From contig NZ_WHYR01000036.1 in the NCBI RefSeq assembly GCF_009428905.1, positions 1 through 36,225 on the forward strand: a stretch of 36,225 nt of DNA, read 5' to 3'. The notes beneath the pieces are model-generated. The model was not told where the DNA came from. It ran no database searches and saw only the letters and a list, made by a program, of their open reading frames with translations. Made by a program: the position numbers and the translations under genes. This document shows, in pieces, positions 1 to 6,972 of this stretch (position 1 is the first letter of the stretch; each line of letters opens with the position of its first letter). This DNA comes from Desulfofundulus thermobenzoicus (GTDB taxonomy: Bacteria > Bacillota > Desulfotomaculia > Desulfotomaculales > Desulfovirgulaceae).

Positions 1-13
1 GCGAATATTTAAC

Positions 14-73
14 ATGAGACCTCACACTCCTTTAGCTTGATTTTTGGTGTTTTTTGGGCGCGCGAGGTCTCAT
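14..73. repeat. 10-bp perfect inverted repeat with 40-nt spacer
   Basis: ATGAGACCTC at 14-23 is the exact reverse complement of GAGGTCTCAT at 64-73. The right arm is followed by a T-rich stretch (TTTCTTTTT). It lies just upstream of the point where a truncated coding fragment begins. It could be a weak terminator with a large loop or a remnant end of a mobile element. No transposase is visible, so neither reading is proven. Confidence 0.5.
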
Positions 74-117
74 TTCTTTTTCAGGGGGCTGATCCCCTTC
101 TGGTGCCTACTGAAATT

Positions 118-325
118 TTACACGGCCTACCGCCTTGCGATCAATGGAGGGACCCCCACTAACTGGGCTGTTGTTCCGGCTACGTCTACGATAGTTGCGA
201 ATAACCAACAGCCAACGACGGGGTCCGGGTCGAGGTACACTTTCAGCTTCAGGTTGGACGTACCGCCAAATACCCCTGCCCAGAGTTACCAGGGAACGCT
301 TACGATAGAAGCAAATACAATTTAA
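118..325 (+). pseudogene. 3' fragment of an exported beta-sandwich-type protein
   Basis: The frame ending at 325 reads as the C-terminus of an extracellular protein: Thr/Pro/Asn-rich, with a stretch YTFSFRLDVPPNTPAQ followed by a final strand SYQGTLTIEANTI and a stop. Such tails are common in surface or pilin-like beta-sandwich proteins. Upstream of about position 118 the same frame becomes Phe/Arg-rich and non-protein-like and runs into an inverted repeat, so the 5' part of the gene is missing or was replaced. A strong terminator 67 bases downstream fits the end of a once-transcribed gene. I cannot name the family. Confidence 0.45.
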
Positions 326-391
326 CGCTGTTCCGCCGTTCTTCCCCCCTCTTTTCGGCTTTTTTGCAGGGGAGCAGGACCCCGCCGGGAT

Positions 392-438
392 CCGGGACGC
401 GGCCACGGGACGCCGGGGCCGCGTCCCGGTCGTTTTTT
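392..438 (+). terminator. Strong Rho-independent terminator
   Basis: A perfect 13-bp stem is formed by CCGGGACGCGGCC (392-404) and GGCCGCGTCCCGG (417-429) around a 12-nt loop, followed by TCG and six T (433-438). It sits between the gene fragment ending at 325 and the SLH pseudogene, and would end plus-strand transcription of the former. Confidence 0.85.
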
Positions 439-960
439 AGGAGGGTAGCCCTGGCCGGGAGAGGGGCGGCTACCCGGACGGCACCTTCAGACCCGACCAG
501 CAAGTGACCCCCGTGCCGAGATCGCGGCTATTCTGGTGCGCGCCCTGAAACTAACACCAGCCGGCAACCAGGAGCTGAAGTTCAGGGATGATGCCGCCAT
601 TCCGGCCTGGGCCAGGGACGCAGTAGCCACGGTGGCGAAGGAAGGCCTGGTCAAAGGCTATCCTCAGCCGGACGGAACGGTGACCTTCGAAGCCGAGCGT
701 CCCGTCACACGGGCCGAGCTGGCCGTGCTAATGGCGCGCGTTTTCGGGAAGAAACTCGGGACGGTCGCCCCGGTGCAGCTTAAGTTCGCCGATGCGGCCG
801 AGATCCCGCCCTGATCGAGGTCGGATATCGGTGTCGCGGTGGCGAAAGGCATCGTCTTTGGATATCCCGACAACACCTTCCGGGCCGAAAAGCACGTTAC
901 CCACGCGAAGGCCGCGGTTATGGTCCTCCGGCTTTTGAGGGTGCTTGAATCGCCATGGCA
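439..960 (+). pseudogene. S-layer homology (SLH) domain protein remnant
   Basis: Three SLH-like repeats can be read only by changing frame and passing a stop. Repeat 1 begins with GGYPDGTFRPDQQVT (about 466-510). The expected continuation RAEIAAILVRAL is one frame over, so a single-base change lies near 508-515. Repeat 2 (536-811) carries AWARDAVATVAKEGLVKGYP and VTRAELAVLMARVFG. It stops at TGA 812-814, exactly where SLH proteins normally have the Trp of the 'IPPW' motif. The same frame continues after the stop as SRSDIGVAVAKGIVFGYPDN (repeat 3) to about 960. SLH domains anchor proteins to secondary cell-wall polysaccharide; this copy cannot be made intact. Confidence 0.75.
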
Positions 961-964
961 ATCC

Positions 965-1100
965 TTAACCAGGCTCTCCGCCCTGGAGCCTTATCGCATC
1001 TACCTCGTTAAGGTAGGGGCGAAGAGCCTGAATGTACTCCTCGAAGGCCTGGCGCCCCCGCCGTGTTGCTGCGATCCATGTGACAGGCTCTGGGAACATA
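965..1100 (-). pseudogene. C-terminal fragment of a winged-helix regulator
   Basis: On the minus strand the 3' end of an open frame reads TWIAATRRGRQAFEEYIQAL and ends at 965. It resembles the C-terminal 'Trp-x-Thr-Pro-x-Gly-Arg-x-Ala-Phe-x-x-Tyr' end of small winged-helix transcriptional regulators of the ArsR/MarR-like HTH_27 type. Nothing upstream in this frame looks like the recognition helix, so only the wing and C-terminal helix remain. The match is short and could be chance. Confidence 0.35.
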
Positions 1101-1104
1101 TTTA

Positions 1105-1492
1105 ATGGCGAAATTGCCCCGCAAGAAAAGATCCGCAGGAAGGCGGGTTGCCATTCTGATGGTCCTGCCTTCCAACCACACCTTAAGCCATTTTCTTGGT
1201 TTGCTCCGGAAGTACGGTATCGAGGTTGTTGAACACTTTTCGCCGGGGCGACAAGAACCTGTCCCTGCCGCTGCCGCGGTTGGTTTTCCAGGGCCTTTAC
1301 GAGAAATGGCAGCACTTCTGCCCGGAGGGGCCGCTGAAGGAAGACCTGCTGGATTTCATCGAGCAGCACCTCTTCCCGGCAAGGTACCAGCTGGTTACGG
1401 ACCTCATCGACTACGGGAAAAAATGCCCTTGCCCGGGGATCGCGAGGCGCCTGCCACACCCGGTATTCGCAAAAAATTTCCCCGGCTGGTAG
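1105..1492 (+). pseudogene. Unidentified frameshifted gene remnant
   Basis: Two plus-strand frames read as one protein if a frameshift is placed near 1235-1245. The first part contains RRVAILMVLPSNHTLSHFLG and LLRKYGIEVVEHF (from 1105). The second contains FRRGDKNLSLPLPRLVFQGL, then a helical segment with DLLDFIEQHLFPARYQLVTD, ending at 1492. The composition looks protein-coding, but I do not recognise the family. It sits among other broken genes in the first 1.5 kb. Confidence 0.35.
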
Positions 1493-1526
1493 GTAATTGA
1501 GCTAAAGTGTCGAATTTCCCCAGATA

Positions 1527-1555
1527 TTGAAGCTTTATTGGTAACGGCATTTAAT
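1527..1555 (+). promoter_or_regulatory. Candidate sigma-A promoter of the CHASE4/HD-GYP gene
   Basis: TTGAAG (1527-1532), a 17-nt spacer and TTTAAT (1550-1555) fit a vegetative promoter. An inverted repeat TTAATTT-ggt-AAATTAA (1551-1567) overlaps the -10 element and could be an operator. The start codon at 1681 would leave a leader of about 120 nt. Confidence 0.5.
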
Positions 1556-1680
1556 TTGGTAAATTAATAAAACCGAACATGCCGGGGAATATACCCCCCG
1601 CTGCACCGAAAGCTTGCCGCTTTACCTTCATGTGGTGATGGGAACCCGGCTGCCGGCCAGGACCTGGGGGAGATACCGGG

Positions 1681-2634
1681 ATGTCCTTAAGAACCAGGAT
1701 AGTTCTCACTCTCTGCGCCGCCTTCGCCTTTCTTGCCCTTGTTTTTTTCGCGGTTTCTCATATGATCTTAAATAACATTGTAGCTGAGCTGGAAAGAGAT
1801 GATCTTAAGCAGAATATTGAGCGGGCCCTGCAGGCCCTGGAAAGGGAAATGACGGAGTTGGATAGATATACCGAAGATTGGGCTGCATGGGATGATACGT
1901 ATATATTTGTGAAAGAAAGAAACGAGGAATACATAAAAAAGAACCTGGTCGACAGCACCTTTAAGGTTCTTAAGATCAACTACGCAGTGATTATAAACAC
2001 CGGAGGAGAGACGGTATACGCCAGGGGATACGATCCGGAAGAGGGAAAAGATATCCCCGTACCCCGGGAGATTATTCTTCCGGTCCGCCAAAAAGCAGGC
2101 GGTCTTAAAGGCCTGGTGGCAACGCCGGAAGGGCCGGTGCTGGTGGCCGCCAGGCCCGTTTTAAAAAGCGATGACACCGGGCCCGCCCGGGGAACCCTGA
2201 TTTTCGGCCGTATCTTAAATGATAAGCATTTAAAAGAGCTCTCGAAGATTACCCGCCTGCCTCTCACCCTTCACCCGCCGGGGGCCGTGGACTTCCGCGA
2301 CCTGCAGCCGGCGGGCTCTTTAGAGAACGGGGAGGCCTGCTACGCCAGGATAATTTCCCCTGGGGAAAGCGCCGGCTTTACCGTCATTAAAGACCTGCAG
2401 GGGAAAACCGCTTTAATCCTCCAGGTTAATTCGGACAGGCGCGCTGCCAGGGTGTTCCAGTCCGCCGAAAAGGCCTTCAGCCTCTACCTGGCGCTGGCGG
2501 CGGTCCTGTGCTGCGGCCTGGCCCTGTTCTGGCTGAACCGTGCCGTTGTATCCCGGCTGGCAAAGCTTACCGCTGCCGTAACCAGCACGGGCTACCAGTT
2601 TCCCCTTTCCTCCGGGTTCCCGGTTCTGGAGTAA
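1681..2634 (+). pseudogene. CHASE4 sensor half of a split CHASE4–HAMP–HD-GYP protein
   Basis: Starts at ATG 1681 behind GGGGGAGA. A signal-anchor helix (residues about 8-32) is followed by an extracellular CHASE4 domain with the family signature DRYTEDWAAWDDTYIFVKER (about residues 60-80), then NEEYIKKNL. A second membrane helix (about 263-283) leads into the start of a HAMP linker (RLAKLTAAV). The frame then stops at 2634. The missing HAMP end and HD-GYP output domain follow at once in the -1 frame. Intact proteins of this layout are membrane sensors whose output domain degrades cyclic di-GMP. The break looks like a single-base deletion (or +2) in the C/T-rich stretch about 2595-2625, either genuine decay or a sequencing error. 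Confidence 0.75.
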
Positions 2635-3212
2635 GGGATGAGCTTGCCCTTCTTTCCGCTGAAATCGGCAAAATGCTGGACAGGCTGGAGGAGTACAAAG
2701 AAAAGGATTACCTCACCGCGGGGCACGCCGAAAGGCTGAAAGAAATGTGTCTTAAAATGGGCGAGAAACTGGGGCTTTCTCCCCGGCAGATGGCAGACCT
2801 GGCCCTTTTGGCCCAGGTCCATGACCTGGGCAAGGTTGCCGTGCCGGACAGCATTTTATTCAAGAAAGGCCCGCTTACAGAGGAAGAATGGGAGGTCATG
2901 CGCCAGCACCCCGAAAAGGGCTACCGCATCGCCCTGTCCTCCCCCGACCTCGCCGGGGTGGCGGACTTGATTCTCAAGCACCACGAAAGGTGGGACGGGA
3001 AGGGATACCCCCTGGGGCTGAGAGGAGAAGAGATACCGGTGGAATGCCGCATCCTGTCCATTGCCGATGCCTTTGACGCCATGACCGGCGGGCGGCCGTA
3101 CCTGAAGCCCAGGAGCAAAGAAGAGGCGATAGCAGAGCTTAAAAAGTGCGCGGGAAGCCATTTCGACCCGCACCTGGTTGATGTCTTTGTTTCCCTATCG
3201 CACTTGATATAA
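2620..3212 (+). pseudogene. HD-GYP phosphodiesterase half of the split sensor
   Basis: This frame picks up the sensor protein after the frameshift: the end of HAMP (RDELALLSAEIGKMLDRLEE), a short linker, and a complete HD-GYP domain. It carries HDLGKVAVPD, HHERWDGKGYP and SIADAFDAMTGGRPY, so the metal ligands and GYP signature are all present. HD-GYP domains hydrolyse cyclic di-GMP. The first in-frame ATG that could give a cytosolic protein is at 2673 (KMLDRLEEYKEK), with no good ribosome site, so separate translation is possible but not supported. It ends three bases before the -35 box of the next promoter. Confidence 0.75.
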
Positions 3213-3214
3213 CC

Positions 3215-3243
3215 TTGACATAAGCCACGCGATCCTGTATGCT
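3215..3243 (+). promoter_or_regulatory. Sigma-A promoter of the defence-like operon
   Basis: A perfect -35 TTGACA (3215-3220), a 17-nt spacer and TATGCT (3238-3243) sit 44 bases upstream of the GTG at 3287. No terminator-like hairpin separates the helicase, methylase, cassette and ATPase genes, so this promoter could drive the whole block to 15082. Confidence 0.75.
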
Positions 3244-3286
3244 CTTAGCAAGAGAATCCTTCGCTGGATGAAAATGGGGGACGAGA

Positions 3287-6200
3287 GTGGAGTATATCCC
3301 TTTTGATTATCCGGACCGGATCAGGCGGCTGCGGGCCAAATTGGGCTTGAGCCAGAAGCGTCTCGCGGAACTTCTGGGCGTCTCCTTTGCGTCCGTCAAC
3401 CGGTGGGAGAACGGGCAGGCACGCCCCAACCGCCTGGCGTGGGGTCAGATCCTGCGCCTGGAAATAGATGGTTCCGGGGGGTTGCGTAAACCACCGCTCA
3501 CCGGCGGCAGCAGTCAGGTAGCCGGCGCGCTGTCTGCGGCCGAAGACAAAGCGGCCTACCGGCTGTCCGGCAAGCCGCCGGAGCCGCCCGAGCCGGGCAA
3601 GGTCGATTTCACCGCCCCGCCGGAGATCGTCCGCCTGGCCGTCGAAGCCGAGCGCCTGACTTACGGCCACCTTTTCAGCCCGGCCTTTGCCACCGAAACC
3701 TCACTGATTGACCCGTTACCGCACCAGCGCATCGCCGTGTATGACCATATGCTTCCCCAGCCCAGGCTGCAGTTTTTGCTGGCCGATGATGCCGGTGCCG
3801 GCAAGACCATTATGACCGGTCTCTATATCCGCGAGATGCTCACCCGGCGGCTGATCCGGCGCGTCCTGATCGTGCCGCCCGCAGGCCTGGTCGGGAACTG
3901 GCAAAGGGAACTGCGAACGCTCTTCAGCCTCCCGTTTAAAATAGTGACCGGGGCGGATGCGCGCGCCGGCAACCCCTTCACCGGGCCGGAAAGCGACCTG
4001 GTTATCGTCAGCGTGGACACGCTCTGTAGCGCGCAAGCCTTTGCCAGTCTCCGGGAGTCCGACGTGGAGCCCTACGATCTGGTTGTTTTCGATGAGGCAC
4101 ACAAGCTGGCGGCCGACCGCAACCCCGACTTCACCGTCCGGAAGACCGACCGCTACCGCCTGGCCGAAGCGATCGCGGGGGCCTCGGACGACCCCGGCTG
4201 GATGCTGTCCTGGCAGTGCCACCACCTGCTCCTGCTCACCGCCACGCCCCATATGGGCAAAGACTTCCCCTACTTCTGCCTGTGGCGGCTGCTGGAACCG
4301 GAGATACTCTCCACTATAGACGCCTTCAACGCCTATCCGGCGGAGGCGCGGCGGCGCCATTTCCTCCGGCGGACCAAAGAAGAAATGGTGCGGTTTGACG
4401 GCACTCCGATTTATCCGAAAAGGGAATCCCGCACGTTGAGCTATGACCTGGGACCTGCCGAGCAGCAGCTCTATGACGAGACTACCAGTTATATCCGGAC
4501 CTATTATAATCGCGCCCGGATTCTCAACCGTTCGGCCGCCCGCCTGGCCATGAGCATCTTCCAGCGCCGGCTGGCGAGTTCTACCTACGCTCTGCTGCGG
4601 TCTCTCGAGCGGCGGCTGGAAAAATTGGACGGGCTGATCGAGGATATTAGAAGCGGCCGGCTTACGGAGGAACAGCTTACCGCCTACCAGCGGAAAGCAG
4701 ACAGAACGGCCGATATTTTTGACCGGATGACCGCCGACGAAGAGGAGCCGCAGGAGGGCCGCGAGCAAAACGAGGTGGTTGAGGACCAGGCCTTAACAGG
4801 GGTGGTCGCCACTTCGCTGGCCGAGCTTCAAGCTGAACGGAGGCAGGTTGAGGACCTGCTTGGCCTGGCGCGGCGGGTGCTTGCGTCCGGCGAGGAGGCG
4901 AAGTTCGAAAAACTGCGCGAGGTGGTGCAGGACGGGCGTTTCAAGGACGAAAAGATCCTGATTTTCACCGAGCACCGGGATACCCTCGATTTCCTGATCC
5001 GGCGCCTGGAAGGCCTGGGCTACACGGGAAAGGTTGCCTCTATCCATGGCGGCATGGACTACCAGGAACGCGAGGCGCAGGTGGCCTTCTTCAAGCGGCC
5101 GGCCCGGGAAGGCGGCGCGAACCTGATGGTCGCCACCGACGCTGCCGGGGAGGGGATCAACCTCCAGTTCTGCTGGCTGATGGTGAATTACGACATTCCC
5201 TGGAACCCGGCGCGGCTTGAGCAGCGGATGGGGCGCGTCCACCGCTACAAGCAGGTGCACGACCCGGTGCTGATCTTCAACCTGGTGGCGGGGAAAACCC
5301 GGGAGGGCAGGGTGCTGAAAACGCTGCTCGAGAAATTGGAGCAAATCCGCCGCGAACTCGGCTCGGATAAGGTTTTCGACGTGATCGGAATGCAATTCGA
5401 AGGGGTTTCGCTGAAAGAGTTGATTCTGCAGGCGGTGGTGGACGATCACGCCGATGAGGCCGTCCGGCAGGTTGAGGGTCGCCTTACGCCGGAGCAGGTC
5501 AAAGCGCGGCTGGCGCAGCGGGAAAAGCTTCTCGGTGCCGGCGGGGATATTGCCTTTCAGTTACCTGAACAACGGGCCAAATTGGAGCGCGAAACGTTGC
5601 GGCGGCTGCTGCCGGGATATGTCCGCCGCTTTATTGAGAAATCGGCACCGCTTTTAGATATCGGTATTGACGGCGATCTGGAGGGCTATTTCTCCTTCAG
5701 GCCCCTTAAGCCGGGGGCGCTCGACCCCTTATGGCCCGTCCTGGAAAGTTACGACCCCGCCAGGTGGGAACGGTTGACCGTTTATAAGCCGCCCGAGGGC
5801 GAGCAGGCGATCTTCCTGCACCCCGGTGAACCGCTCTTTGACCGTTACTGTTCGCTGGTGCACGGCCGGTTCGCGGCTCTGGCGCTGCGGGGCGGCGTTT
5901 TTGTTGATCCTTATGTGGAGCGCCCCTATCTCTTCCATGTGGTACTGGTCAGGGTTATGCGGCGGGCTGATCCGGCGCTGCCCGGGGTTTTTGGCCGGGA
6001 AGAACTGGTGGAGTCGCGTTTGGTGGCGCTGCGGCAGGACGAGACCGGAAAGATCGAGGAGTGCCCGGTGGAGCTCCTCATGTTGCTGCGCGGCGCGCCA
6101 ACAATCCCCGCGGCGGCCATCCCTCTTGTTTCCACCATCGCCGCTGCCTGCGAGCAGGTGAAGAACTTCGTTGTGGAGCGGATTGCCGGGCCACTTGCCG

Positions 6201-6910
6201 ATGCCCGCAGGCAGGCACTGCTCGCTGCCTTGCCCGGGCGGGAGGAGTTTATCCGCCGGGGTTACGCCTACCGGGAAGCAGAACTCGCCTTGAAACGGAC
6301 CCGCCTTTCCGAGCGGGCCAACGCGGGCGATGCGGCGGCTAAGGGTGAACTGGCAAAGGTTAAGAAACAGCAGCGGGAACTCGCCGGCCGAATCGAGCGG
6401 TCCCTGGCAGTGCTGCGGCGGGAGCCGGAATTGATCGTTCCGGGCGAGGTCCGGTTTCTGGCGCACGCTTTGGTGGTGCCCTCTTCTGCTCCGGAAGACA
6501 GGGCGCGTTACGACCGGGAGATTGAAAAGATCGCCGTCCGGGTGGCCTGGGGCTACGAGGAGGGCCGCGGCTGTGCCGTCCGGGATGTTTCCGCTCCGGA
6601 ACTGGCCATCCGGGCCGGCCTGGAGGCCTACCCCGGTTTCGATCTTTTGTCGCGCCACCCAGGCGGCGAGGAGCGCGCCATCGAGGTGAAGGGCCGGGCC
6701 GGCATTGGCGACATAGAACTTTCGGAGAACGAATGGGCCAGGGCCTGCAACCTGCGCGACCGCTACTGGCTCTACGTCGTCTACGACTGCGCCAGCGCCC
6801 ACCCGCGCCTTTTGCGCATCCAGGACCCCTTCGGGAAACTGCTGGCCCGGCGCAAAGGCGGCGTGGTGATCGGGGAACAGGAGGTCTTCGCCGCGGCGGA
6901 GGGAGGATAA
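3287..6910 (+). CDS. XRE-HTH / SNF2-family helicase / DUF3883 fusion protein (defence-associated)
   Basis: GTG start at 3287 preceded by a G-rich ribosome site. Residues about 7-60 form an XRE-type helix-turn-helix (LGLSQKRLAELLGVSFASVN, then RWENG). A SNF2/SF2 motor follows, with Walker A ADDAGAGKT (K173), DEAH at 269-272 and motif VI QRMGRVHR (646-653). A long helical region follows, and near the C-terminus (about 1105-1200) a DUF3883 domain with a PD-(D/E)xK-like pattern: D1119 in GFDLL, then E1133-V-K1135 in IEVKGR. Related large helicases with DUF3883 occur in anti-phage loci (BrxHII/DrmD-type). The inferred role is ATP-driven DNA translocation with possible cleavage. The N-terminal HTH fused to the motor is unusual and may give site recognition or autoregulation. 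Confidence 0.85.
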   Translation: MEYIPFDYPDRIRRLRAKLGLSQKRLAELLGVSFASVNRWENGQARPNRLAWGQILRLEIDGSGGLRKPPLTGGSSQVAGALSAAEDKAAYRLSGKPPEPPEPGKVDFTAPPEIVRLAVEAERLTYGHLFSPAFATETSLIDPLPHQRIAVYDHMLPQPRLQFLLADDAGAGKTIMTGLYIREMLTRRLIRRVLIVPPAGLVGNWQRELRTLFSLPFKIVTGADARAGNPFTGPESDLVIVSVDTLCSAQAFASLRESDVEPYDLVVFDEAHKLAADRNPDFTVRKTDRYRLAEAIAGASDDPGWMLSWQCHHLLLLTATPHMGKDFPYFCLWRLLEPEILSTIDAFNAYPAEARRRHFLRRTKEEMVRFDGTPIYPKRESRTLSYDLGPAEQQLYDETTSYIRTYYNRARILNRSAARLAMSIFQRRLASSTYALLRSLERRLEKLDGLIEDIRSGRLTEEQLTAYQRKADRTADIFDRMTADEEEPQEGREQNEVVEDQALTGVVATSLAELQAERRQVEDLLGLARRVLASGEEAKFEKLREVVQDGRFKDEKILIFTEHRDTLDFLIRRLEGLGYTGKVASIHGGMDYQEREAQVAFFKRPAREGGANLMVATDAAGEGINLQFCWLMVNYDIPWNPARLEQRMGRVHRYKQVHDPVLIFNLVAGKTREGRVLKTLLEKLEQIRRELGSDKVFDVIGMQFEGVSLKELILQAVVDDHADEAVRQVEGRLTPEQVKARLAQREKLLGAGGDIAFQLPEQRAKLERETLRRLLPGYVRRFIEKSAPLLDIGIDGDLEGYFSFRPLKPGALDPLWPVLESYDPARWERLTVYKPPEGEQAIFLHPGEPLFDRYCSLVHGRFAALALRGGVFVDPYVERPYLFHVVLVRVMRRADPALPGVFGREELVESRLVALRQDETGKIEECPVELLMLLRGAPTIPAAAIPLVSTIAAACEQVKNFVVERIAGPLADARRQALLAALPGREEFIRRGYAYREAELALKRTRLSERANAGDAAAKGELAKVKKQQRELAGRIERSLAVLRREPELIVPGEVRFLAHALVVPSSAPEDRARYDREIEKIAVRVAWGYEEGRGCAVRDVSAPELAIRAGLEAYPGFDLLSRHPGGEERAIEVKGRAGIGDIELSENEWARACNLRDRYWLYVVYDCASAHPRLLRIQDPFGKLLARRKGGVVIGEQEVFAAAEGG

Positions 6911-6972
6911 AAAACCGCCAGGACACAAAGGACATCAAGTAAATTCTGAGGATTTGGAAGGGGAAGGCGGTC

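Noticed and set aside
5729..6928. 399-aa minus-strand frame opposite the helicase 3' end
   Set aside because: Antisense shadow; the helicase frame continues with motifs and DUF3883.
6911..6972. CCGCCAGGACACAAAGGACA sequence in the helicase–methylase gap as a repeat element
   Set aside because: It resembles short A/C-rich purine repeats found in many genomes, but only one copy is present here and no structure supports a call.
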